IMG/VR virus record: IMGVR_UViG_3300022707_002784 | Span: 1 to 47,540 of that record | Direction: 5' to 3' (one strand) | From: a virus | DNA length: 47,540 bases | Translations under genes and position numbers: made by a program | Notes under the pieces: model-generated | The model's database searches: none | What the model was told of the DNA's origin: nothing | The model's input: only the letters and a program-made list of their open reading frames with translations | Shown here: positions 8,241 to 14,810 of the stretch, in pieces | How the letters are laid out: every line of letters begins with the position of its first letter | How positions within the stretch are numbered: position 1 is the first letter of the stretch

Positions 8241-8578
8241 TGGATATTACTTGGGAAGCACATCTACTTAAGCTATATATGCAAGACTATATCGATTCTA
8301 GAAAGCCGGTCACACTTGAATTTCAGTTAAATATATGGAAAGAGTATGGGTTTATCCACGAAGGATACACCGATTCCAACTTCATGAGCTTCGAAACCTG
8401 GAAGAAGATCAAGCAGGACCTGGGTTGCATTATGACCTGGATGGACTTGGAGCTGAAAGGGAAAGACCTTAAGTTTATTGAACGCGGAAGAATGTCATTC
8501 GACGATATATTCAAGCAAGGGCGCATCCCTATGCATCACCACAATCCTATATTTGTGGATCCCATATGTCATATCTAA
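8240..8578 (+). CDS. Hypothetical protein, 112 aa
   Basis: Soluble, Trp- and Tyr-rich protein with no recognised family. It begins on the last base of the previous stop, and the next ATG follows 1 nt after its own stop. Confidence 0.6.
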   Translation: MDITWEAHLLKLYMQDYIDSRKPVTLEFQLNIWKEYGFIHEGYTDSNFMSFETWKKIKQDLGCIMTWMDLELKGKDLKFIERGRMSFDDIFKQGRIPMHHHNPIFVDPICHI

Positions 8579-8579
8579 A

Positions 8580-8711
8580 ATGACAGGAACGATCATACTC
8601 AAGGACACATTGGAGGTCGAGGATTATACTATTCCTGAACAGGGTAAGCTGAAGAATTTTGAAGTTAAAAAATTAAAGGAAGGTCAAAACAAAGTAATAA
8701 TCAAAAATTAG
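8580..8711 (+). CDS. Hypothetical protein, 43 aa
   Basis: Small protein starting at the ATG at 8580, directly after the previous stop. It is lysine-rich in its second half and probably beta. An in-frame GTG/ATG further upstream lies within the preceding gene and is less likely. Confidence 0.45.
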   Translation: MTGTIILKDTLEVEDYTIPEQGKLKNFEVKKLKEGQNKVIIKN

Positions 8712-8716
8712 ATAAG

Positions 8717-8881
8717 ATGAAAGAAAAATTCTTTATGAAATTAGCATGGGTGTTACCTAAAAGCCTTGTTTATTGGTGCTCTATAAGATTAGTAGCCAAT
8801 GCAACACAAGGAGAATATAGCAATCAAATTGTCCCAGAATTAAGTACTATAGATGCATTAGAACGATGGGATAATTCATAG
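8717..8881 (+). CDS. Conserved small phage protein, 54 aa
   Basis: The pattern LPKSLVYWCSIRLVAN, then a TQGEYSNQIVPEL segment and a final LERW match a small protein family found in many phages, of unknown function. It is the last gene of the left accessory block and is followed by a strong hairpin terminator. Confidence 0.65.
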   Translation: MKEKFFMKLAWVLPKSLVYWCSIRLVANATQGEYSNQIVPELSTIDALERWDNS

Positions 8882-8911
8882 AAATTCCGTATATTCGTTA
8901 CAGATTTGAAG

Positions 8912-8924
8912 CCCCACGAAGGGG
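8912..8924 (+). terminator. Short GC hairpin after accessory block
   Basis: CCCC at 8912-8915 pairs with GGGG at 8921-8924 across a 5-nt loop and is followed by an AT-rich stretch. It could be a weak terminator upstream of the stronger hairpin at 8943. Confidence 0.35.
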
Positions 8925-8942
8925 TATATTTAATTGTTGTGT

Positions 8943-8977
8943 ACGAACCCTGTGGATTATCCACGGGGTTTCGTTTT
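8943..8977 (+). terminator. Strong hairpin terminator
   Basis: AACCCTGTGG at 8946-8955 pairs with CCACGGGGTT at 8961-8970 (one G-T pair). The arms extend through a bulge to ACGAA (8943-8947) and TTCGT (8970-8974), and the structure is followed by TTTT ending at 8977. This would end the operon that begins at 4738. It is nearly symmetrical, so it might also act on the minus strand. Confidence 0.65.
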
Positions 8978-9008
8978 GAGGGAAACATTGAACGAAGTAG
9001 GATGTTGC

Positions 9009-9080
9009 CACGTGCTGAGTAAATCGAATACGCAACATTTTAAGACTTTTTTTGATTAACACGTGGGGAGTAAATCGAAT
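9009..9080 (+). repeat. Pair of 21-nt direct repeats
   Basis: Two copies, 9009-9029 and 9060-9080, start with CACGTG and end with GAGTAAATCGAAT, differing only at two central bases. Copy 1 sits in a hairpin (ATGTTGC 9002-9008 with GCAACAT 9032-9038). Copy 2 can also be drawn in a hairpin (ACG, bulge, GG with CCCGT at 9083-9087). The shared GAGTAAATCGAAT would then lie in both loops. They could be binding sites for a phage protein. Confidence 0.6.
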
Positions 9081-9107
9081 CACCCGTAATTGGAATCCTT
9101 TAATATT

Positions 9108-9176
9108 GTCCCGAAACCGCTATCGCTTACGAAATCTCTACACGCTATCGCGTTCTCGATCTTTCTATTTCGGGAC
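9108..9176 (+). repeat. Inverted repeat GTCCCGAAA/TTTCGGGAC
   Basis: A perfect 9-bp inverted repeat (9108-9116 and 9168-9176) encloses about 50 bases that contain CGCTATCGC twice (9118-9126 and 9143-9151). GC content is higher than in the neighbouring genes. No ORF is seen. It may be a structured RNA domain or a protein-binding site. Confidence 0.5.
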
Positions 9177-9190
9177 TGAGGCGAGTAAAC
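9177..9190 (+). repeat. Left copy of 14-bp inverted repeat around a small cassette
   Basis: TGAGGCGAGTAAAC occurs here, and its exact reverse complement occurs at 10622-10635. The two copies bracket the TM2 gene and the antisense winged-helix gene. Fourteen bases matching by chance within 1.5 kb is unlikely. Confidence 0.55.
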
Positions 9191-9229
9191 TTGAAAGAAA
9201 AAACTAGGTATTATTACTCTGTTCAGTTA

Positions 9230-9434
9230 TAGATTATTGACTTAGATTTGGAACGGCGTATCTAATCCATACCGAAACACCATTTTTTTTAGCGATCGGG
9301 ATTAGTAGCACGGGCGTAGTCTGTGCCTTTCCGGTTGTGGGTATATGGTGTACCTGGTATGGTAGGGATTTCAGTTCTGCGCCCTACTGCATTATAAACG
9401 CACTGCTTGGAGCTGGTAGTACAATCTTTCTCTC
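9230..9434 (+). other. Structured leader region before TM2 gene
   Basis: About 200 non-coding bases with several complementary segments: CTAATCC near 9262 with GGATTAG near 9299, ACACCAT near 9277 with ATGGTGT near 9345, and GTAGGG (9362-9367) with CCCTAC (9382-9387). A T8 run lies at 9283-9290. These suggest a folded RNA leader or small RNA upstream of the gene at 9435. No known RNA family or tRNA was recognised. Confidence 0.35.
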
Positions 9435-9746
9435 ATGAGATATGTACCCGAAGATCTAGCACCTTATTTCAATTCGCTTTCTGAAGAAGGAAAGAAATCA
9501 TTCAAAAAACAATTTAGTAGAAGAAGAAAATCTGGATTTGTCAGCTATTTTGCATGGTTCTTTCTTGGATGGCATTATGCCTATCTAGGTAAATGGGGAG
9601 TTCAGATTATCTATTGGTTAACTGGAGGTGGATTTCTGATATGGATGCTCATTGATTTATTCAGAATGCCCTGGATAGTTGCTTCAGTAAATGCAAAGAT
9701 TGCCTATGAGGTAATGGAAGAAATAAAAGCTATTGAAAAGTCATAA
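9435..9746 (+). CDS. TM2-domain membrane protein
   Basis: 103 aa. After a charged N-terminus (1-33), two membrane helices at about 35-50 and 55-75 are joined by YLGKWG, then LTGGGFLIWMLIDLF, which is the TM2 domain signature. The tail (81-103) is helical. TM2 proteins are small inner-membrane proteins of unclear role. Isolated between non-coding blocks, this looks like an accessory gene, perhaps one that changes the host membrane. It converges with the antisense gene downstream. Confidence 0.8.
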   Translation: MRYVPEDLAPYFNSLSEEGKKSFKKQFSRRRKSGFVSYFAWFFLGWHYAYLGKWGVQIIYWLTGGGFLIWMLIDLFRMPWIVASVNAKIAYEVMEEIKAIEKS

Positions 9747-9807
9747 TATTAATTATAGGACAAGCTTGCTATTTTGATCTGGAAAAGTTATCTTGAGGGA
9801 TGGTATT

Positions 9808-10164
9808 TTAGATGTATTTGATGTATCTAAGATAGAATCCTAACAGAACTAAAATGGAACTTGTTGTAATACCAATTATTGTTATTCTTTGGCTATCATT
9901 GAGCCTACTCCAAAATGAAGAATTGTGATAAATCCTTCCAGCTTCTGAAATCCTGTAGGCGTTTTGTCTCGTTTCTGAACGCTTAATCAAGCCTTTATGC
10001 TTCAATTCCAAACAGTATATGTTTAGAATGGTCGGTTCTATTTCAGGTTTGATCTGAGCGTGAAGTTCGTCAAGCCTATAATCAGTTTGTCTTTTTTTAT
10101 CTGACCTTGCTTCAGCAAAGAATTCCAATACTATACGCCTCTCTTTTAATTTCTTGAATACCAT
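9808..10164 (-). CDS. Winged-helix protein with C-terminal membrane helix
   Basis: 118 aa from the ATG at 10164 (an in-frame TTG at 10170 is also possible). Residues 10-80 look like a winged helix: a helix rich in charges, a recognition-like stretch EPTILNIYCLELKHKGLIKR, and a wing ending in YRISEAGRIY. Residues 93-112 form one hydrophobic helix. A DNA-binding domain tethered to the membrane could be a sensor or a repressor. It is one of only three minus-strand genes in the window and lies in the repeat-bracketed region. Function is inferred from fold only. Confidence 0.65.
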   Translation of the reverse strand: MVFKKLKERRIVLEFFAEARSDKKRQTDYRLDELHAQIKPEIEPTILNIYCLELKHKGLIKRSETRQNAYRISEAGRIYHNSSFWSRLNDSQRITIIGITTSSILVLLGFYLRYIKYI

Positions 10165-10263
10165 CCCCAAACCTACTCCAATTCACAGCCTGAAAATAGA
10201 GTATAACTACCCCTACCGTAGTTTTCAATCTACCCATTACTGATCCGAACATTGCCCGGTAAG

Positions 10264-10341
10264 ACATAACGCAATGCATTATAGGACATCCACCGCTATA
10301 CGGCCATGCCCACAAAACATAACGCAGTACATTATAGGACA
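10264..10341 (+). repeat. Pair of 25-nt direct repeats
   Basis: Copies at 10264-10288 and 10317-10341 begin ACATAACGCA and end CATTATAGGACA; they differ at two central bases. The copies are 53 nt apart. A shortened inverted version (outer parts ACATAA and TTATAGGA) lies at 10425-10446. On the minus strand each copy contains TATAAT, so they could be promoters or operators for the antisense gene at 9808. Confidence 0.6.
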
Positions 10342-10452
10342 AACGCCCCGCGTGTACCTGATTAGATTTACGAATTTCGAACATCTGATTTAAGATTTTA
10401 GAAGTATCGGAATGGGGCATTTGATCCTATAATTAGACATTATGTTAAATGG

Positions 10453-10481
10453 AATAATGCCCGTTGCCGGACATTATTTTT
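10453..10481 (+). terminator. Hairpin with T tail
   Basis: AATAATG (10453-10459) pairs with CATTATT (10472-10478), with GC pairs possible inside, followed by a run of five T. It could end transcription on the plus strand; the arms are symmetrical, so the minus strand is also possible. Confidence 0.4.
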
Positions 10482-10612
10482 AACTGAAGCACATCCTCAC
10501 CAAGCCGCCTTCGGCGCATCTTGAGTTCCGTTGTGCTTCTCATAACCGCGAACAAGCGGATATTTTCTTTCATTACCCTTCGAAATTCCCGAACTATCGT
10601 TCTACATTTCTT

Positions 10613-10630
10613 CGAGTAAACGTTTACTCG
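10613..10630 (+). repeat. 18-bp perfect palindrome
   Basis: CGAGTAAACGTTTACTCG is a perfect 18-bp palindrome. Its right half belongs to the inverted repeat shared with 9177-9190. A dimeric DNA-binding protein or recombinase could recognise it. Confidence 0.7.
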
Positions 10631-10635
10631 CCTCA
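10622..10635 (-). repeat. Right copy of 14-bp inverted repeat
   Basis: Exact reverse complement of the 14-mer at 9177-9190. It overlaps the palindrome at 10613-10630. Confidence 0.55.
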
Positions 10636-10704
10636 AAATCATTCATTCCTCATGATTTTACTTTAGGCAACATTTCCGACCCAAAGTATTCCGACATTAA
10701 TAAT

Positions 10705-10712
10705 TAGTTTTG
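10705..10712 (+). promoter_or_regulatory. Candidate -7 promoter box for portal operon
   Basis: TAGTTTTG fits TAnnTTTG and lies 12 nt before the portal ATG. No clear -33 box is seen. It is the natural place for a late promoter because the gene follows a 560-bp non-coding block. Confidence 0.35.
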
Positions 10713-10724
10713 TAAAAACCTACC

Positions 10725-12059
10725 ATGTTCAAATTCTTACGTCAAAAGTTTAATGGTATTATTGGAGCAGCGATCCAACATGCTATTGTATCACATGGCT
10801 TAGGTCATCCCATATTCAGCAATGTTAATTTCGAAGCCCTTTTAAAGAACGGGTATTCCGGAAATGCTGATGTCTTTTCAATCATCGATTGGATATCCAC
10901 TGTAGCATCGAATGTTCCATGGACACTTTCTGAAGTAAAGAACGACAAGGCTTTAAGGAAATACCAAAGCTATACCAATTACGATGCCAAGGCCATATTC
11001 ATGGAGATGAAGGCATTGGAGCAGATTGACAGCCATGAACTTCTTGATGTATGGAACAATCCTAATCCATTACAGACAGGGCCGGAGTTCAGATATAATT
11101 GGGGAGGCTTTAAATTGTCAACTGGCAATGCCTTGATCAATGGAGTCAAGCCTGAAATTGGAAGGAACAAAGATAAGTTCAAGCAGCTTCATATGCTACC
11201 TACTCAGCATATACAAATCGTGCCAGGTGATTTCATGATGCCTATTAAGAAATATATCTTGGACCTACACGGAAACGAATTGAAAATTCCAGGGGAAAAC
11301 GTTAGTCATTCAAAATACTTCAATCCAGATTTTAGGCTTGGTCAATCATTGTTCGGGCAATCACCATTACAAGCAGCATTCAGAAATCTTGACACATCTA
11401 ATGAAGCTGATGTTGCTAGGATGAGGGCATTTGAGAATCAAGGAGCAGTTGGAATCATTTCTAGTTCTGCTAAGGATGAGACAATGAAGATGAGTACTAG
11501 AGAACTCGATGATTTATTAAATAGATATCAAACAAAATTCGGTGGTACTGATAATTTCAACAAGGTATTGTTCACTACTGCTCCAGTTTCATGGAACAAC
11601 ATGGGATTGAGTCCAGTTGACATGGCTATCATGGAAAGTAAGGTTCATGACCTTAGAACACTCTGCAGTGTTTATCGCGTACAGTCACAAATATTCAATG
11701 ACCCTGAAAACAAAATTGCAAGCAACTTGGCCGAGGCTGAGAAAGCTGCAATGAGAAATGCGGTTATGCCATTATTGAATAGTCTTCGTGATGAAGTAAA
11801 TCTTTGGTTGGTACCAGCATATCAAAAGCCTGGTCAGAGATTATTCCTTAGTCCTGATTGGAAAGCGGTTGCAATCCTTCAGGAGGATATTCAGAAGCTG
11901 GTAAACTGGTTACTTCGCGCATATTGGGTAACACCAAACGAAAAGAGAAGAATTCAGGGAATGGAACCTTCGATTGATCCGAATATGGATAAGATTTGGA
12001 TTCCTTCTAACTTTCAAGAACTTGGCACCGATGGAAGTATGCCGCCTGAAGATAGCTAG
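10725..12059 (+). CDS. Portal protein, HK97 family
   Basis: 444 aa. It forms the ring at one capsid vertex through which DNA enters and leaves, and docks terminase and connector. The sequence shows typical features of the HK97/SPP1 portal fold: an N-terminal region with DVFSIIDWISTVASNVPWTL, a core with NPNPLQTGPEF, then GQSPLQAAFRNLDTSNEA and RAFENQGAVGIISSS, and a C-terminal helical part with TPNEKRRIQGMEP. Length fits the family. It precedes protease and capsid genes in the usual order, but is separated from terminase by about 6.4 kb. Confidence 0.9.
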   Translation: MFKFLRQKFNGIIGAAIQHAIVSHGLGHPIFSNVNFEALLKNGYSGNADVFSIIDWISTVASNVPWTLSEVKNDKALRKYQSYTNYDAKAIFMEMKALEQIDSHELLDVWNNPNPLQTGPEFRYNWGGFKLSTGNALINGVKPEIGRNKDKFKQLHMLPTQHIQIVPGDFMMPIKKYILDLHGNELKIPGENVSHSKYFNPDFRLGQSLFGQSPLQAAFRNLDTSNEADVARMRAFENQGAVGIISSSAKDETMKMSTRELDDLLNRYQTKFGGTDNFNKVLFTTAPVSWNNMGLSPVDMAIMESKVHDLRTLCSVYRVQSQIFNDPENKIASNLAEAEKAAMRNAVMPLLNSLRDEVNLWLVPAYQKPGQRLFLSPDWKAVAILQEDIQKLVNWLLRAYWVTPNEKRRIQGMEPSIDPNMDKIWIPSNFQELGTDGSMPPEDS

Positions 12060-12355
12060 ACTGCCTTTAATTTCCTCTTAATCTTTTCAATCTTCTTCCG
12101 TTGCCTTCTTGATGTCAGCATGTCTTGCTTTAATACAGACAATCGCATTGGTCGCAACTTACCATCTCCAGAAGTAATGTTCACCCAAACCTTTCCAGTG
12201 AGTACAACCATAAGCCGTTCCATGCGTGTCATCTTGTAACAAACCACAATGTCCTTGCTTCCTTTTGGAGAAGGATCGACATAGGCAGATGTTTTGTATT
12301 GGGGATTGTCTTCTGCAAAAACAGTGTTGATTTCAGGAAATTTGTGGTTCTTCAT
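12056..12355 (-). CDS. Antisense small phage protein, 99 aa
   Basis: Encoded against the portal-protease operon; its stop overlaps the last bases of the portal gene. The sequence starts MKNHKFPEINTVFAEDNP, has a core VVCYKMTRMERLMVVLTGKVWVNI, and a basic tail. The ERL...TGKVW core resembles a small protein I associate with phages of Bacteroidota, where it is of unknown function. It overlaps the upstream minus-strand gene by 4 nt (ATGA), so the two form a mini-operon. Confidence 0.7.
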   Translation of the reverse strand: MKNHKFPEINTVFAEDNPQYKTSAYVDPSPKGSKDIVVCYKMTRMERLMVVLTGKVWVNITSGDGKLRPMRLSVLKQDMLTSRRQRKKIEKIKRKLKAV

Positions 12356-12558
12356 ATTTGTTGTGCTAATTTTCTGATTGTGTGGACGCTAAGTGGCATT
12401 TCCTTAGCTAATTGATCGTATAAAGCAAGTTTTGTTCCCTCCCATTTATCCATTGCCACCTTGATATGAAATTTGATGGCAATATATTCCTTCTGATGTT
12501 GGGTCAGTGTTTTCCGGATGAATGAAACTGGAATGTTCTTAATTGGGATGAGATTCAA
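12352..12558 (-). CDS. Antisense HTH-like protein, 68 aa
   Basis: 68 aa from a TTG at 12558; no ATG is available upstream in frame. The C-terminal half, KLALYDQLAKEMPLSVHTIRKLAQQI, has a helix-turn-helix look. It may regulate the divergent protease-capsid operon or its own promoter, since the 80-bp gap to the protease gene must hold divergent promoters. Confidence 0.6.
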   Translation of the reverse strand: MNLIPIKNIPVSFIRKTLTQHQKEYIAIKFHIKVAMDKWEGTKLALYDQLAKEMPLSVHTIRKLAQQI

Positions 12559-12598
12559 TGGGTCAATTTTTATGCCTAGATTTTGTAAAAATATAAAT

Positions 12599-12606
12599 TA
12601 ATTTTG
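12599..12606 (+). promoter_or_regulatory. Candidate -7 promoter box for protease-capsid operon
   Basis: TAATTTTG matches TAnnTTTG, 33 nt before the protease start. A TTTTG at 12581-12585 could serve as the -33 element, though the 13-nt spacing is shorter than usual. The site lies in the gap between divergent genes, where a promoter is expected. Confidence 0.4.
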
Positions 12607-12639
12607 TATTGCAATGTCTGTTAATTGAATTGAACCCAA

Positions 12640-13341
12640 GTGCTGAAGAAAGTTTACAAGTCGAATAGTGCAAACCTTATAAAGGATGTTAGTTCCAAAA
12701 AAGGACTTGTAAAAGCCTACTTCGCAATATTTGGCGTTAAGGATTCTGACAATGATATTATTGAATCAGGCGCTTTTAAAAAGAGTATTGAAGAGCGTGG
12801 GCCTGATGGAAGCAATAGGATTAAGCATTTCAAGAATCATTCTACATGGGATGTACCTGGAAGATTAATTGAGCTAGGAGAAGATCAAAAGGGTGGATGG
12901 TTTTTAAGCCAATTATCCAAGAGTACATTGGGAAAAGATACTTTGATTGAGTATGAAGAGGGGATTATTACTGAGCACTCACACGGGTTTCAGGTAATGC
13001 AAGAAGAGATTGATGAACAAGGTACAAATCATATTAAGGAGTCAAGACTTTGGGAAGTCAGTTCGTTGACAGCATGGGGAGCCAATCATCTAACGAATAC
13101 AGAGTTCGTTAAAGAAATTAGGTCTGCAGATCAATGTATTGCAGAAATTAAAAGATTAACCAGCTATTTGAAAGTTGGTCGTTTCTCTGATGAGTTGTTA
13201 GAGAAAACAGAAAAAGAATTAGCCGAATTATTGGCTGCATGTAAGTCACTTGGAATCAAAATGGAGCCGGAAAACACTCAAGATGATGACGAGCCGATCA
13301 ATTGGAATAACGTAACAAAACTTTTAAAACAACGCGCATAA
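12640..13341 (+). CDS. Prohead maturation protease, HK97 family
   Basis: 233 aa from GTG 12640, the first usable start after an in-frame stop at 12631. It cleaves capsid scaffold segments during head maturation. Residues 22-60 carry the typical opening AYFAIFGVKDSDNDIIESGAF, His67 lies in HFKNHSTWDVPGR, and Ser141 in WEVSSLTAWGAN fits the family serine. HSHGF at 113-117 is a further conserved patch. The C-terminal 70 residues are helical. It is directly upstream of the capsid gene. Confidence 0.88.
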   Translation: MLKKVYKSNSANLIKDVSSKKGLVKAYFAIFGVKDSDNDIIESGAFKKSIEERGPDGSNRIKHFKNHSTWDVPGRLIELGEDQKGGWFLSQLSKSTLGKDTLIEYEEGIITEHSHGFQVMQEEIDEQGTNHIKESRLWEVSSLTAWGANHLTNTEFVKEIRSADQCIAEIKRLTSYLKVGRFSDELLEKTEKELAELLAACKSLGIKMEPENTQDDDEPINWNNVTKLLKQRA

Positions 13342-13360
13342 GCGCACAATCTATTTTATT

Positions 13361-14740
13361 ATGAAAAACAAGAATTTTTTAATGACGTTTTTATTCGCAT
13401 TGATGGCTCCATTTGCAATGGGTATGTCATATATTGATAATCCTGATAAAGGCGGTGGAGATCCTGCACCAACTAAAAAGGAACAGAAATTATTCAAGCA
13501 GATCGACAAGAATGTTGGTAACCTAGTGAAGGCAGCAACCAAAGGATTGGTCAAATCTGAGTATGTAGATGAGAAGCATCAGGAGATCCTTGATCAACTG
13601 AAGAAGATGAAGAAGAAGACTAAGAGCATGAATTTTGAGAATGCTATTGATGACTTCAAGAAGCAAATTCAGGATGAGGTTGATGCTGCAGGTATTGAAA
13701 TCGCTAACGCTGCGAAAAACATCCAAGGTGCTGAAGGAAAGACTGTACATACAGTTATCAAGGAAGCATTGGAAACCGAAAAGATGGCCAAGTATCTGAA
13801 GGCTGGAGGCAAAGGAAACTCTGCACCAGTTGCGATTGATCTAAAAGCCGTTGTTGATGTAACTGGATTTACTGGTGCTGTCATAACTCCTAACAGAGTT
13901 GGGCCACAAGTTTCATTCGTTCCACCTAAGAAGTTTGACATCAGAGATGTGATGGCAACTGGATCTTCTGACAGTGACAGTATCGACCACTTAAAGGAAA
14001 CTGGCTTGGTTGATGCAAATGGATTCCTAGCGGAAAACGTTGCAAGTGCTGAAAGCGATTTAAATCTTGAGCAGGAAACGACCAGTTCAAAAAGGATTGC
14101 AACTCATATCAACGTGTCAAAAAGAGCATTGCGAAATGTATCTTTCTTGGCTTCTCACCTTTCAAACAGGTTCAGAGAGTTGATTGCGGTGACTATCACG
14201 GACAGTATCTTAAATGGTGACGGTACTGGTAATACGTTTGACGGGTTATTTAATAACGCTGTTGCATTTACTGCTGGATCATTAGCCGGTAAGGTTGACG
14301 AAGCAAATTTTGCTGATGTTCTTGCTGCTGCACTAGCGCGATTGAATGAGATTACAAACCTTGAGGCGAATGCAATCTTCATGAATCCTCTTGATATGTA
14401 TCTCCTTACTGTTACTAAGGACACAACTGGACAGTACTCTGAGAATAATGTTGTTGTATCCAGAGAAGGTGGAAGGTTATTTATCAATGGTGTTCCTGTC
14501 TGGGCAACGCACCACGTTGAAGCTGATAAGTATTTGGTAGCAGATTTATCTGCAACAACAACTGAATACCTTGAAACTCAGCCGTTGACCATGTTTGTTG
14601 CGGATCAGCATGCAACCAACGCTGTTGAGAACCAGGTGACATTTGTATTTGAAACAGAAGCGATTCTGCCAATTTACAAGACGTTCGCCTTCTTGAAGGG
14701 TGACCTTACTGATGATGCTGCTCTATTAGAGACTGCATAA
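13361..14740 (+). CDS. Major capsid protein, HK97 fold, with hydrophobic N-terminus
   Basis: 459 aa. Residues 1-22 are a hydrophobic segment after two lysines, like a secretion signal. Residues 36-150 are a charged coiled coil matching the delta (scaffold) domain that the protease removes. Residues 165-455 form the capsid fold, with TPNRVGPQVSF, RIATHINVSKRAL, AIFMNPLDMYLL and GRLFINGVPVWAT. The final chain forms the shell. A terminator follows the gene. The secretion-like N-terminus is odd for a capsid protein; it would be lost if the delta domain is cut. Confidence 0.9.
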   Translation: MKNKNFLMTFLFALMAPFAMGMSYIDNPDKGGGDPAPTKKEQKLFKQIDKNVGNLVKAATKGLVKSEYVDEKHQEILDQLKKMKKKTKSMNFENAIDDFKKQIQDEVDAAGIEIANAAKNIQGAEGKTVHTVIKEALETEKMAKYLKAGGKGNSAPVAIDLKAVVDVTGFTGAVITPNRVGPQVSFVPPKKFDIRDVMATGSSDSDSIDHLKETGLVDANGFLAENVASAESDLNLEQETTSSKRIATHINVSKRALRNVSFLASHLSNRFRELIAVTITDSILNGDGTGNTFDGLFNNAVAFTAGSLAGKVDEANFADVLAAALARLNEITNLEANAIFMNPLDMYLLTVTKDTTGQYSENNVVVSREGGRLFINGVPVWATHHVEADKYLVADLSATTTEYLETQPLTMFVADQHATNAVENQVTFVFETEAILPIYKTFAFLKGDLTDDAALLETA

Positions 14741-14754
14741 TCTGAAAATTAAAT

Positions 14755-14790
14755 GGGGATGGGAATCTATGGGTTTCTATCCCCTTTTTT
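14755..14790 (+). terminator. Rho-independent terminator after capsid gene
   Basis: GGGGAT (14755-14760) pairs with ATCCCC (14779-14784), with additional GGAA/TTTC pairing inside, followed at once by T6 (14785-14790). It probably limits readthrough from the highly expressed capsid gene. Confidence 0.8.
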
Positions 14791-14810
14791 AAATATTTAA
14801 TACTTATTCC

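Larger units (their letters stand above)
10165..10724 (+). other. Repeat-rich non-coding block before portal
   Basis: 560 bases with no convincing gene. It carries two 25-nt direct repeats (10264, 10317), a diverged inverted copy (10425-10446), a stem AATAATG/CATTATT (10453-10478), a GAAGCAC/GTGCTTC arm pair (10486-10492, 10533-10539) with smaller GCCG/CGGC hairpins inside, a CCGC/GGCG-type hairpin near 10546-10559, and an 18-bp perfect palindrome (10613-10630). Base composition is richer in GC than the adjacent genes, suggesting recent acquisition or a non-coding role. Confidence 0.55.

Noticed and set aside
9009-9080. CRISPR array
   Set aside because: Only two copies, no regular third unit and no cas genes.
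9230-9434. tRNA gene
   Set aside because: No T-loop GTTCRA signature or cloverleaf could be drawn; no tRNA was recognised anywhere in the window.
10264-10341. Integron attC sites
   Set aside because: The core RYYYAAC/GTTRRRY pairs could not be placed consistently and there is no integrase.
10112-10420. Minus-strand frame of 102 aa covering the 25-nt repeats
   Set aside because: It overlaps the winged-helix gene, its composition (many Trp, Cys, Tyr) looks like translated repeats, and it has no recognisable domain.
10445-10642. Minus-strand frame of 65 aa
   Set aside because: It runs through hairpins and the 18-bp palindrome, is very basic and has no neighbours in operon spacing.
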